Below, piece after piece: positions 44,346 through 52,694 of a stretch of 64,000 nucleotides of DNA. A program made the translations under genes and the position numbers. Positions within the stretch are counted from its first letter, which is position 1; every line of letters starts with the position of its first letter. Under the pieces are notes generated by a model, which saw nothing but the letters and a program-made list of their open reading frames with translations, had not been told where the DNA came from and searched no databases. This stretch comes from Clostridia bacterium (lineage in GTDB: Bacteria > Bacillota > Clostridia > Christensenellales > Aristaeellaceae): assembly GCA_017470145.1 (NCBI GenBank), contig JAFUFB010000030.1, positions 124,001 through 188,000 on the forward strand. The letters run 5' to 3'.

Positions 44346-45221
44346 TTATCCCTTGACGGATCCGCTGGCCAGGCCCGCGTACACCTGCTTCTGGAAGATC
44401 AGGAAGACCACCAGAGAGGGAATCAGCGTCAGCAGCACGCCCGCGCAAATGATATTATAGGAGCTCTTGAAGGGCCCGGAGAAGGAATACAGCGCCGTGG
44501 AGATGGTCCGCCAGGAGTTGGACTGCAGATACAGGTTGGCGTTGTAATACTCGTTGTAGACTCCCACGCCCTTCAGCACCGCCACGGTGATGATGGCCGG
44601 CTTGGTCAGGGGCAACAGAATCTTGAAGAACACGCCGAAGTAGGTGCACCCCTCCAGCACCGCGCTTTCATCCAGGGCGCCATCCAGGTTTTCAAAATAC
44701 TGCAGGAAGATGTAGATGGAGATGACATCCGTGCCGCTCATCAGGATCATGTAACCCACGATGGAGTTCAGGAAGCCCAGCTGACGCATGATGTCATAGG
44801 TGGTGACCTGCATGGCGATGCCGGGGATCAGGGTCGCAATCATGAACAGATTCCGGATCAGGCCGTTGCCCGGGAACCGGAAGCGGTTCAGCACATAGGC
44901 CAGCATGGAGCCCATCATGACGGAAACGATGACCACCACCACCACCACGGAAGCCGAGGTCAGGAAGGCCCGGGGCATATCCCCGTCCACCCACACCTGG
45001 CGGTAGTTGTCGAAATTCAGCCAATTCTGGGGCATGTCCATGGCGTTGGTGGTCGCGTATTCCTCCGCCGTCTTGAAGGAGGTGGTAAAGGAGGAAACGA
45101 TGGGCAGCAGCGCGATGAAACACGCCAGCAGCAGCGCCGCGTACTCCAGGGTCTTGATGCAGATTCGCTGAATCTTCGCCGCCGTATTGGTTGTCCGAAC
45201 CGCCATTGTTGTATTAGACAT
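44346..45221 (-). CDS. Mannan-locus sugar ABC permease (MalG type)
   Basis: 291 residues, six helices, EAA-like loop DESAVLEGCTYFGVFFKILLP and C-terminal QKQVYAGLASGSVKG. AAAGGAGG lies 9 bp before ATG 45221. It works with the permease at 45240-46202 and binding protein at 46336-47670; the ATPase is not in this locus. Confidence 0.92.
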   Translation of the reverse strand: MSNTTMAVRTTNTAAKIQRICIKTLEYAALLLACFIALLPIVSSFTTSFKTAEEYATTNAMDMPQNWLNFDNYRQVWVDGDMPRAFLTSASVVVVVVIVSVMMGSMLAYVLNRFRFPGNGLIRNLFMIATLIPGIAMQVTTYDIMRQLGFLNSIVGYMILMSGTDVISIYIFLQYFENLDGALDESAVLEGCTYFGVFFKILLPLTKPAIITVAVLKGVGVYNEYYNANLYLQSNSWRTISTALYSFSGPFKSSYNIICAGVLLTLIPSLVVFLIFQKQVYAGLASGSVKG

Positions 45222-45239
45222 TTTTCGCCGCCTCCTTTC

Positions 45240-46202
45240 TTACCACAGCGCCTTGGCCTTGTTGGCCTTGGCGTTGAAGGTATTTTCCGAATCCTTCATC
45301 ACATACCGGAAGAACAGCCGCTGAGCCACGGTGAAGATCAGAATCAGGCCCATCAGCACCATGGCCATGGCGCAGGCCTGACCCACCTTCTGGCTCACGT
45401 GGGCCATCTGGTGAATCTTGATGAAGAAAGTGGCCGTGCCGTTGGCGCCCATGGAACCTACCACGTAGGCCGGTTCGAAGGCGGACAGGGAGCCGGTGAT
45501 GCTGAGGATCAGGTTCAGCATGAACACGGTCTTGATGCCCGGCAGGATAATAGCCTTAAACTGCTGCCAGCGGTTAGCGCCGTCGATGGTGGCCGCCTCA
45601 TACAGGGTGGGATCGATGGAGGCGATAGCCCCGATGAACAGCACCATGTTCTGCCCGCAGTATTTCCACACGGAGGTGAACACCAGGCTCCAGTTGTTCA
45701 CGCTCTGGTCCCGCAGCCAGTAGGGCAGGCTGTCCAGCTTGAAGCCGATGGCCTGGAGCACAGAGTCCAGCACGAAGCCCCGGGTGTAGAAATACTTGAA
45801 GATATACCCGATGGCAATGCCATTTACCAGGAAGGGGAAGAACATGATGGCCTTATATACCCCGCCGCCCCGGATGTTTTCCAGGCTCAGCACGGAGGCG
45901 AAGAACAGGGCCAGGGCCAGCTGCACCACCGCGCCTGCCATGTAGTACAGGCTCAGCAGCATCGCGCCCACATATTCCGACTTGGAGAACACCTTCAGGT
46001 AGTTATCAAAACCAACGAAGCCTTTGTTCTTCGTGTAGCTCATGTTGTAGAAGCTGAATTGGATCATTTTGACAAAGGGCACATAGGTAAACAAAATCAG
46101 CAGAAACAGGGGCACGATGGCGAACAGGACGATCACCGCCACCTTCTGCCAATTGATCCGCTTCCTGCGCAGATCGGGCTGAACCTTGCTCATCACGCTC
46201 AT
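45240..46202 (-). CDS. Mannan-locus sugar ABC permease (MalF type)
   Basis: 320 residues. Helix 1 (VAVIVLFAIVPLFLLILFTYVPF) is followed by the EAA loop YEAATIDGANRWQQFKAIILP. ATG 46202 has CGGAGG 8 bp upstream; the frame's first codon at 46211 would overlap that site. An intercistronic hairpin separates it from the binding-protein gene. Confidence 0.92.
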   Translation of the reverse strand: MSVMSKVQPDLRRKRINWQKVAVIVLFAIVPLFLLILFTYVPFVKMIQFSFYNMSYTKNKGFVGFDNYLKVFSKSEYVGAMLLSLYYMAGAVVQLALALFFASVLSLENIRGGGVYKAIMFFPFLVNGIAIGYIFKYFYTRGFVLDSVLQAIGFKLDSLPYWLRDQSVNNWSLVFTSVWKYCGQNMVLFIGAIASIDPTLYEAATIDGANRWQQFKAIILPGIKTVFMLNLILSITGSLSAFEPAYVVGSMGANGTATFFIKIHQMAHVSQKVGQACAMAMVLMGLILIFTVAQRLFFRYVMKDSENTFNAKANKAKALW

Positions 46203-46240
46203 GAGCCGCACCTCCGGAACTTAATTCTTTGCTTCAAAAA

Positions 46241-46272
46241 GGCGGGGCCAGGAGCATTTCCATGGCCCCGCC
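46241..46272 (-). terminator. Intercistronic hairpin between mannan binding protein and permease genes
   Basis: GGCGGGGCCA and TGGCCCCGCC form a 10-bp stem with a 12-nt loop, then TTTTT on the minus strand. Same placement as the hairpin in the xylan-type importer at 34442-34464. Confidence 0.8.
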
Positions 46273-46335
46273 GCTGGGGGTGAGCAGAGGAGAGGAGGAT
46301 CCCCTCCCCTGCCCTTCAATTCTTGCTTTCAGGAA

Positions 46336-47670
46336 TTACTTAACTTCCACGTTCAGGGTCGCCTGGGCGTCGCTCCAAGCTTCGTTCCAGTCCGCCATGA
46401 TGTCGTCGAAATCCTTGTCATGGTTGAAGCCATGCTCCACGATCTCCTGCACCTTGGTGTTACCGCCAGCGTTGATGGCCAGCTCAGACTCGCTGTTCAG
46501 CTCGCTCAGCAGGGTCGCTTCGCCTTCCAGGGCGTCGGCGTCCGCCACCATGTCGATGCCGTCAAAGGCAGCGTACAGGTCCGGATATTCGCCATTCTTG
46601 TCGATCGGCACGCCGCCTTCGCTGTAAGCGAAGCCGCTCTGCTCGGTGACATACTTCAGATAGTACAGGGAAGCCAGCTTCTCGTCGTCAGAGGCCTGGA
46701 CGTTGATGCCGAAGCAATAGTCGGGGCCAGCGGGGGCATACTGCTTGCCATCGACGGTGATGGGGAACGCCATGTAGCCCACATCTTCCGGATGCTCGCC
46801 GCCCTCGGCGTCACGCATCTGGGTGAAAGCCCAGGAGCCCAGCACCATGGTGGCGATCTGGCCATTGTTCAGCATGGGCTTGCAGCCTTCCCAGTCAGTG
46901 GTGGTGTAGTCTTCTTCGATCAGGCCTTCCGCCGCCGCGTCATACAGGATCTTGTACACCGCGTAGGGGCCAGTCAGCTCGTCTTCCTGCTTGGCGAAGG
47001 GATCCTTCGCGTGGGGCAGGATCTGATTCTGATATTCCGCCTTGCCGGTAGCGGCCACGCCGATGTAAGCATCCCAAGCGCCCATGGTCCAGCCAGCGGC
47101 GTAGTTGGTGTACAGCGGGATGGCGTCGGTCTTTTCCTTCACGGCGCGCAGGGCATCCAGGAACTCAGCAGGGGTCTTGGGCAGCTCGGTGACGCCGGCT
47201 TCCGCGAAGATCCGCTTGTTGTACAGGATGCCGTTGGCATTGCCAGTGGAGGGGATGCCGTAGGCTTCGCCTTCATAAGCCCAGTTGCTCATGAAGTTGT
47301 ACAGGCCGTTCAGGGTATCCAGCTGGCCAAGGGAGATGTAATACTTGCTCAGCTCATCCTTGTCCACGGTGGGGATGCCCATGATGGTCCAGTCGTTGTT
47401 GCCGATCCGCAGCAGAGCGTTCTCGGCGTAGTCGGTGATCAGTTCATACTCAACTTCGATGTTGGGATAGGTCTTGTTGAACTCTTCCACATAGCCCTGG
47501 AGCTTCTCCGGGATGTCAGTCCGATGATACACAAAATGGATCTTCGCGGTCAGATCGGTGTTTTCTCCCCACACGATCTGATCCAGGGTGGGCAGCTCAT
47601 CCGCCGCGGCGAAAGAGGCCATTCCCAGCGCCAGGCACAGGGCCAGAACCAAAGCCAACAGTTTCTTCAT
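46336..47670 (-). CDS. Mannan-locus sugar-binding protein (family 1)
   Basis: 444 residues. The signal peptide MKKLLALVLALCLALGMASFAAA is followed by DELPTL without a lipobox Cys. Typical family-1 blocks: KIHFVYHRTDIPEKLQGYVEEF, NGILYNKRIFAEAGV, and WTMGAWDAYIGVAA. It should bind manno-oligosaccharides outside the membrane. First gene of the operon, with a consensus promoter and a palindromic operator upstream. Confidence 0.9.
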   Translation of the reverse strand: MKKLLALVLALCLALGMASFAAADELPTLDQIVWGENTDLTAKIHFVYHRTDIPEKLQGYVEEFNKTYPNIEVEYELITDYAENALLRIGNNDWTIMGIPTVDKDELSKYYISLGQLDTLNGLYNFMSNWAYEGEAYGIPSTGNANGILYNKRIFAEAGVTELPKTPAEFLDALRAVKEKTDAIPLYTNYAAGWTMGAWDAYIGVAATGKAEYQNQILPHAKDPFAKQEDELTGPYAVYKILYDAAAEGLIEEDYTTTDWEGCKPMLNNGQIATMVLGSWAFTQMRDAEGGEHPEDVGYMAFPITVDGKQYAPAGPDYCFGINVQASDDEKLASLYYLKYVTEQSGFAYSEGGVPIDKNGEYPDLYAAFDGIDMVADADALEGEATLLSELNSESELAINAGGNTKVQEIVEHGFNHDKDFDDIMADWNEAWSDAQATLNVEVK

Positions 47671-47697
47671 GGTAGGTTTCTCCTCCTTTTTATTTGG

Positions 47698-47713
47698 TTA
47701 ACAAATTTGTTAA
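47698..47713. promoter_or_regulatory. LacI-family operator O1 of the mannan operon
   Basis: TTAACAAATTTGTTAA is a perfect 16-bp palindrome. It lies downstream of the operon -10 box, within the transcribed leader of the binding-protein gene, a roadblock position. A further TTAAC half-site lies beside it. Confidence 0.82.
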
Positions 47714-47734
47714 TCTGTTAACTTCATTAACCGC

Positions 47735-47763
47735 ATTATAAACCATCCCTATTTTGTTGTCAA
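47735..47763 (-). promoter_or_regulatory. Mannan operon promoter
   Basis: Minus-strand TTGACA (47763-47758), 17-bp spacer and TATAAT (47740-47735): full consensus. Confidence 0.92.
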
Positions 47764-47850
47764 TAGATGTTCTTTGTCTATTTTGGCAAAATTACTTCCC
47801 CAGGTTCTATTTTGTCCCAGTTATTCTGTTTTCTTTTCTGTTTTTTGCCC

Positions 47851-47879
47851 TTGACATTCAGAGGAGGAATGCTTATAGT
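47851..47879 (+). promoter_or_regulatory. Promoter of the LacI-family regulator
   Basis: TTGACA (47851-47856), 17-bp spacer, TATAGT (47874-47879). Confidence 0.85.
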
Positions 47880-47882
47880 TTA

Positions 47883-47906
47883 GTTAACAAAACTCATTTT
47901 GTTAGC
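47883..47906. promoter_or_regulatory. LacI-family operator O2 at the regulator's own promoter
   Basis: GTTAACAAAA (47883-47892) and TTTTGTTAGC (47897-47906) are inverted with one mismatch and match the O1 sequence. It covers the expected transcription start, so autorepression is likely. Confidence 0.78.
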
Positions 47907-47947
47907 TTGATTGTAAATCCAAGTACGCTGTAAAGGAAGCTCCGAAG

Positions 47948-48952
47948 ATGAAGAAAACCACCATGCGGGATATCGGAAAGGCCGTAGGCGTCAGCGCCGT
48001 GACCGTCTCCAAGGCCCTGGCCGGCAAGCCGGGCATGAGCGACGCCATGCGGGAGAAGATTCTCCGGGCTGCCGAGGAGATGGGATACAGCTATCCCCAG
48101 GAGTCCGCCGTCCCCGCGCCCCGGAATCTGGATATCGGCATTCTGGTGCCTGAGGCCTTCTTCGGCGCCAATACCTTTTATGCCAATATCTATAAGCGGC
48201 TGGTGCAGCGGCTGACGGAGGAGGGGCTCTTTGCCCTGCTGGAGCTGGTGGATCGGAAGGCGGAGGAGGAATTGTCCCTCCCCCTGGTGCTGACCAGCCA
48301 TCATATCAGCGGCCTCATCATTCTGGGCCAGCCCCAGAAGGAATATTCCAGGCTCATCGCCGAGCAGGGGATCCCCGTTATCTTCCTGGATTTTTACGAC
48401 GAGCAGGCCAGCGCCGACGCAGTGGTGGGCGACAATACCTATGGCTGCTATCGGCTGACCTCCCATCTGATTAAAAACGGCCACCAGCGAATCGGTTTTG
48501 TGGGGAATTATCGGGCCACCAGCTCCATCATGGACCGCTATCTGGGCTATTGCCGCGCCATGCTGATGCACGACCTGCCCCGGCGGGATGATTGGGTCAT
48601 CATGGACCGGGGGCTGGATAATCAGCTGCTGGAAAGGCTGGAGCTGCCGGCAGAGCTGCCCACCGCCTTTGTGTGCAATTGCGACGTGGTGGCCCGGAAG
48701 CTCATGGACCAGCTGGCGGAGCGGGGGCTCCGGGTGCCGGAGGATATCAGCGTCACAGGCTATGACGATTTCGAAATGGAAGCCGCCCCCGGCCCGGGCA
48801 TCAGCACCTTCCGGGTGAATATGCACGCCATGGTGGATATGGCGGTGAAAATCATGCTGGACCGCTGCGCTGGCATGGCCAAGCCCTTCGGTCGAACCGT
48901 CATCGGCGGCCAGCCGGTCTATCGGGACTCGGAACGCCCCCTGGCGGAGTGA
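47948..48952 (+). CDS. LacI-family regulator of the mannan locus
   Basis: 334 residues. The N-terminal helix-turn-helix is TMRDIGKAVGVSAVTVSKALAGKPGMS with the hinge EMGYSYPQ; the periplasmic-binding-like effector domain follows (SGLIILGQPQKEYSRLIAEQGIPVIFLDF, VTGYDDFEME). AAGGAAG precedes ATG 47948. It is divergent from the mannan operon, with related operators at both promoters, so it probably represses both until a manno-sugar is bound. Confidence 0.92.
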   Translation: MKKTTMRDIGKAVGVSAVTVSKALAGKPGMSDAMREKILRAAEEMGYSYPQESAVPAPRNLDIGILVPEAFFGANTFYANIYKRLVQRLTEEGLFALLELVDRKAEEELSLPLVLTSHHISGLIILGQPQKEYSRLIAEQGIPVIFLDFYDEQASADAVVGDNTYGCYRLTSHLIKNGHQRIGFVGNYRATSSIMDRYLGYCRAMLMHDLPRRDDWVIMDRGLDNQLLERLELPAELPTAFVCNCDVVARKLMDQLAERGLRVPEDISVTGYDDFEMEAAPGPGISTFRVNMHAMVDMAVKIMLDRCAGMAKPFGRTVIGGQPVYRDSERPLAE

Positions 48953-48969
48953 TCAAGCTTTCCGCCCCG

Positions 48970-49917
48970 TCAAATTTCCCCGCTGAACCGCAGCAGGGCG
49001 TCGTTGGCGGGCTTGCCGTAGGTACAGTAGCCATTGTTGTCCTGGGCTGTCTGAGCGGGATAGAGTCGGGTGGCGCTCCAGTCCCACCAGCCGGTGCCGC
49101 GGACCCAGGGATTCTTTTTCAGGGCCTCCAGGAAGGCCTCGTACCATCTGGTCTGGGCGTCCAAATCCGTCCCCTCGCCGAAGCGCCAATCATTGGGCCG
49201 ATATTCGCTCTTCCCCCGGGAAGGGCAGCCGCACTCCATGAACAGGAAGGGCTTCCCCTCCCGCTGGCATACGCTTTGAATCCGAGCGAAGTTTTCCTCC
49301 AGCTGATGGATGGGGTAATATCCGGAGGAGGAAATATAATCCACAGCGTCCCACCAGTGGACATTCCCCTCCTGGAACTTATCGCAATTATAGGTAATGG
49401 GGCCGGAATAGATCTGCCGCACATGGGCCACCACCTGCCGCCACTCCGCTTCCCGGACATCCGTGCCCACCATTTCGCAGCCAATGCAGAACATTTCCGC
49501 CTGGTTTTCTTCCGCCATCCGGGCCACCCGGCACACATGATCCTCCCAGGAGGCAAACCAGTCCGCCCAGCCCGGCTCCGTCGGCACATCCTGGTCGAAG
49601 AAATGAATATAGGCCCGCCAGTAGCCGTCCCGGCAGTTGACCATGGCCTTCAGGATTACCTTCAGGCCCAGGACCCTCGCTTCCTGGCATACGGCCCGGA
49701 CGTCCTCTCCGCCCATGACGTCTGGGTGGTCGGAATCCATCCGGGTGGAATAGGTATGATCCTGCCAGGCGCAGACGGGCAGAATGATGGCATTGCAGCC
49801 CGTGGTACGCTTCATTTCAGCCAGGGACCATTTCCAGCCGCTGCCCCGGGTAAAGCCCCGTTTTTCACAAAAGCCAAAGGTGTAAGCGTTGAGAAACGGT
49901 AGGTCTGTCTGCTGCAT
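48970..49917 (-). CDS. GH113 endo-beta-1,4-mannanase, cytoplasmic
   Basis: 315 residues. TIM-barrel segments match GH113: FTRGSGWKWSLAEMKRTTGCNAIILPVCAW near the start, acid/base Glu148 in CIGCEMVGT, and nucleophile Glu228 in FLFMECGCPSR, followed by the terminal GTGWWDWSATRLYP. No signal peptide, so it cuts imported oligomannosides. GAGGAGG lies 9 bp before ATG 49917. It is convergent with the LacI gene (17 bp apart) and has its own promoter without the TTAACAAA operator. Confidence 0.88.
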   Translation of the reverse strand: MQQTDLPFLNAYTFGFCEKRGFTRGSGWKWSLAEMKRTTGCNAIILPVCAWQDHTYSTRMDSDHPDVMGGEDVRAVCQEARVLGLKVILKAMVNCRDGYWRAYIHFFDQDVPTEPGWADWFASWEDHVCRVARMAEENQAEMFCIGCEMVGTDVREAEWRQVVAHVRQIYSGPITYNCDKFQEGNVHWWDAVDYISSSGYYPIHQLEENFARIQSVCQREGKPFLFMECGCPSRGKSEYRPNDWRFGEGTDLDAQTRWYEAFLEALKKNPWVRGTGWWDWSATRLYPAQTAQDNNGYCTYGKPANDALLRFSGEI

Positions 49918-49951
49918 GATCGAAGCCTCCTCGGTTCAGTTTCACCATCCT

Positions 49952-49980
49952 ATTTTATCAAACAATCTTTCATTCATCAA
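49952..49980 (-). promoter_or_regulatory. GH113 promoter
   Basis: Minus-strand TTGATG (49980-49975), 17-bp spacer, TAAAAT (49957-49952). Confidence 0.65.
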
Positions 49981-50086
49981 ATTCGATACTAAAAAGAAGG
50001 GAAACGCCAATTGGAACATATCAGCGTTTCCCTTCGGAAGCTCTCCCCAGCGGGGAGGGGAAAAACAATTTGTGAAAGGATTCCGT

Positions 50087-51265
50087 TCAGTCTTTCCGGT
50101 CTCCACAGGCAGCAGCCAATTGGGAAATGGCCTGGGCCAGGGTCTTCCGCTGGGTCGCCAGGACGAAGCGCTGGAAGCCCGCTCCCTCCTGCCCAAAGAG
50201 ATCTCCCGCGTCCAGCCAGAGCTTCGCCTTCTTCGCCACGAGCTCATTGACCTCCGGCCCGGAGAGCCCGGTATCCCGGAAATCCACCCATGCGAAATAA
50301 GTCCCCTGCGGTTCAATGAGCCGCAGCTGGGGTATTTCCTTCTTCAAGCTATCCCGGAAGAAGTTCAGATTCTCCGTCAAATATGCCTGACAGGCCTCCA
50401 ACCACTCCTCCCCCGCCAAATAGGCCGCTTCCGTAGCGGCGAGGCCCAGGGGATTCAGCTGCGAATAGCCGCTGGCGTTCATGCGGTGAACGAAGGCCTG
50501 CCGCAGTTCGGGATTCGGAATCCAGACATTGGAAACCTGCAGCCCAGCCAGGTTAAAGCTCTTGCTGGCCGCGGTACAGATAATTGCCTGATCCTGCAAC
50601 TCCGGCGCCGCCCGCAGCAGCGTCTGATGCTCATATCCGGGCAGAATCAAATCGCAATGGATTTCGTCCGAAACCACCCGCACCCCATGCCGGAGGCAAA
50701 TATCCGCCAGCTGCCGCAGCTCTTCCCGCTTCCAGACTCGGCCCACTGGATTATGAGGGCTGCACAGGATAAAGAGTCGGGCCCCTGATTCCACAATCAC
50801 CCGTTCAAAATCCGCGAAGTCAATCTCGTATCGCCCTTCCCGCAGCGAAAGGGGGCTGGTGACGATCCGTCGACCATTATCCCGAATTACGCTATAGAAG
50901 GGATAATAGACCGGGGGCTGAATCAGCACGCTCTCCCCAGGCTCCGTCAGGGCCTGCACCGCCATGGCCAGGGCGCAGACCACCCCCGGCGTCTTTACCA
51001 GCCACTCCTGGGCGGGACGCCATTTGTGCCGCTTTTCATACCAACCGGCCACCGCCTCATAATAGTCCCCCTTCACTTCGCTATATCCGAAAATGCCATG
51101 GGAAACCACCCGCTGCATCGCCTCCTGAATGCAGGGCGCCACGGGGAAATCCATGTCCGCCACCCACAGGGGCAGCGCGTCCGCCGCCTGGCCCCGCTCC
51201 ACCGCGAAATCCCATTTCAAGGAATTCGTGCCATGCCGATCTACCACCCGATCAAAATCATACAT
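50087..51265 (-). CDS. MalY/PatB-type PLP-dependent cystathionine beta-lyase/aminotransferase
   Basis: 392 residues from ATG 51265 (MYDFDRVVDRHGTNSLKWDF), with GGGAGGATAAAGAG upstream. Fold-type I features: PLWVADMDFPVAP, CSPHNPVGRVW, DEIHCDLIL, and the PLP lysine in AASKSFNLAGLQ. MalY/PatB enzymes split C-S bonds in cystathionine or cysteine; E. coli MalY also restrains MalT, but nothing here shows such a role. It stands alone between the mannan and amino acid transport genes. Confidence 0.88.
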   Translation of the reverse strand: MYDFDRVVDRHGTNSLKWDFAVERGQAADALPLWVADMDFPVAPCIQEAMQRVVSHGIFGYSEVKGDYYEAVAGWYEKRHKWRPAQEWLVKTPGVVCALAMAVQALTEPGESVLIQPPVYYPFYSVIRDNGRRIVTSPLSLREGRYEIDFADFERVIVESGARLFILCSPHNPVGRVWKREELRQLADICLRHGVRVVSDEIHCDLILPGYEHQTLLRAAPELQDQAIICTAASKSFNLAGLQVSNVWIPNPELRQAFVHRMNASGYSQLNPLGLAATEAAYLAGEEWLEACQAYLTENLNFFRDSLKKEIPQLRLIEPQGTYFAWVDFRDTGLSGPEVNELVAKKAKLWLDAGDLFGQEGAGFQRFVLATQRKTLAQAISQLAAACGDRKD

Positions 51266-51431
51266 CTCTTTATCCTCCCGCGATGATGTCAAATCTTTTC
51301 CCCGATCTGGGCGCTTTTCCGACCTACACAAGGCGCAAATGTGCCGCCTCGCTCCTCTTGCCCAGCCAAAGGATTCGCCTTCCTAATACAATTCTGGATA
51401 CAGTGCAAAATATCCTTTTTTCACAAAAAGC

Positions 51432-51458
51432 GGCGCCTCCCCAAGCAGGAGAGGCGCC
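51432..51458 (-). terminator. Terminator after the amino acid binding protein
   Basis: GGCGCCTC / GAGGCGCC hairpin, then GCTTTTTG on the minus strand, about 100 bp beyond the stop. The surrounding 51266-51556 stretch holds no other recognisable gene. Confidence 0.8.
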
Positions 51459-51556
51459 TTTGAAGAATGGAGGATGGAGGTAAATGTTAACCCATGTTCA
51501 AGACTCGCCCGGAATGGTATGCGACATTCCAGGAATGGCCATCTTGATCTCTTTGA

Positions 51557-52381
51557 TTACAGCACGCCGCCTTCGACCACCAGGGAATCCGCGTCAGCGT
51601 TCTCACCGTAGGTCTCCCGCAGGGTGGCTTCATAGTCCGCGTGGAAGAAGTTTTCTTCGCCCAGCTTCACAATTTCCTCGTTGATCCAGGCCAGCAGGGT
51701 TTCATTGCCCTTGGAAACGGCGGGATTGATGGTGTCCAGATCGCCCAGGGACTCAATGCCCACAGCGAAGCCAGGATTCTCAATCGCCCAGGCCAGCACT
51801 TCGGTGTTGTCGGTGGACAGACCATCGCCGCGGCCATCCAGCAGGCCCAGATAAGCGTCGGTGTAGCTGTCGTACTTCACCAGTTCCACATCGGGATAAT
51901 TCTTCTCGAAGTAAGTCTCAGCAGTGGTGCCCTTGGAGACGATCAGCTTCTTGCCGTTCAGCTGTTCCACATCCGTCACCAGCGCGCTTTCGGGACTAAC
52001 CACGCCCAGTGCAACCTTCATGTAAGGCAGCGCGAAATCCACTTGCTCCGCCCGCTCGTCGGTATAGGTGAAGTTGGCCAGGATCACGTCCACCTTGAAG
52101 CTCTGCAGAAACTCAATGCGGTTGGGGGCGTCCACAGCCACGATGTCCAGCTCCACGCCCAGGTCTTCCGCCAGGCGGCGGGCCAGGTACACATCATAGC
52201 CCTGATATTCGCCGTTTTCATCCACATAGCCAAAGGGCTTCTTGTCATGGAACAAACCGATGGTGATCTTTCCGCTTTCCTTTACTTCATCCAGCGTACG
52301 GAAACCATCCGCCAGGGCGGCGGAAGCCAACACCAACACCAGGGCCAAAGCCAACGCGATCACTTTTACAAAACGCTTCAT
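51557..52381 (-). CDS. Amino acid ABC transporter substrate-binding protein (family 3)
   Basis: 274 residues. The signal peptide MKRFVKVIALALALVLVLASAALA is followed by DGFRTL, no lipobox. Family-3 blocks: GKITIGLFHDKKPFGYVDENGEYQGYDVYLARRLAEDLG, and VDVILANFTYTDERAEQVDFALPYM. It belongs with the permeases and ATPase at 52695-55004 but is separately promoted. The leader is about 205 nt and may encode a short Arg-rich peptide. Confidence 0.92.
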   Translation of the reverse strand: MKRFVKVIALALALVLVLASAALADGFRTLDEVKESGKITIGLFHDKKPFGYVDENGEYQGYDVYLARRLAEDLGVELDIVAVDAPNRIEFLQSFKVDVILANFTYTDERAEQVDFALPYMKVALGVVSPESALVTDVEQLNGKKLIVSKGTTAETYFEKNYPDVELVKYDSYTDAYLGLLDGRGDGLSTDNTEVLAWAIENPGFAVGIESLGDLDTINPAVSKGNETLLAWINEEIVKLGEENFFHADYEATLRETYGENADADSLVVEGGVL

Positions 52382-52450
52382 TTTCGTTTACCTTCCTTTT
52401 CTTTCTTCACATCCCCGCTCCGCGGGAATAGTTTCATCATGGTTTCTTTC

Positions 52451-52549
52451 TTATTCATTTTCTCCGGGGAAAGCGCTACGCTTCCAACACATTCGAAGCT
52501 CCATCCCGGCCCGGCATCGATCCCTGGCGCCGACAAAACGATTTCTCAC
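52451..52549 (-). CDS. Possible 32-residue Arg-rich leader peptide
   Basis: GTG 52549 has an ideal AGGAGG 7 bp upstream and reads 32 codons to TAA. The peptide holds seven Arg (positions 2, 4, 9, 11, 13, 19, 24), two Cys and one Trp. It lies inside the leader of the amino acid binding-protein gene, after the promoter at 52597-52625. Arg-dependent attenuation is an attractive but untested idea; chance is also possible. Confidence 0.4.
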   Translation of the reverse strand: MRNRFVGARDRCRAGMELRMCWKRSAFPGENE

Positions 52550-52596
52550 GCGCTTTCCTCCTCTCTTATTCCCCACCTTCCCGGTAGGTTAGTCGG

Positions 52597-52625
52597 ATTA
52601 TAGTCCCGATTTTCCTGCTTGTCAA
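52597..52625 (-). promoter_or_regulatory. Promoter of the amino acid binding-protein gene
   Basis: Minus-strand TTGACA (52625-52620), 17-bp spacer, TATAAT (52602-52597): full consensus. Leader to the start codon about 205 nt. Confidence 0.92.
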
Positions 52626-52664
52626 CGGGAAATTTTGTATTTGGCCTGTATTTTGGAAAAAAAG

Positions 52665-52686
52665 CCGGGAGCGGTTTTGCTCCCGG
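52665..52686 (-). terminator. Terminator after the amino acid ABC ATPase gene
   Basis: CCGGGAGC / GCTCCCGG hairpin followed by T7 on the minus strand. Confidence 0.92.
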
Positions 52687-52694
52687 GCATGGTT

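Noticed and set aside
50036-50060. CTCCCC/GGGGAG hairpin downstream of the MalY gene as its terminator
   Set aside because: No T tract follows on the minus strand.
52382-52594. Known riboswitch in the amino acid binding-protein leader
   Set aside because: I compared by eye with lysine, SAM, glycine, THF and T-box patterns and saw no conserved core; kept only as a possible leader peptide.
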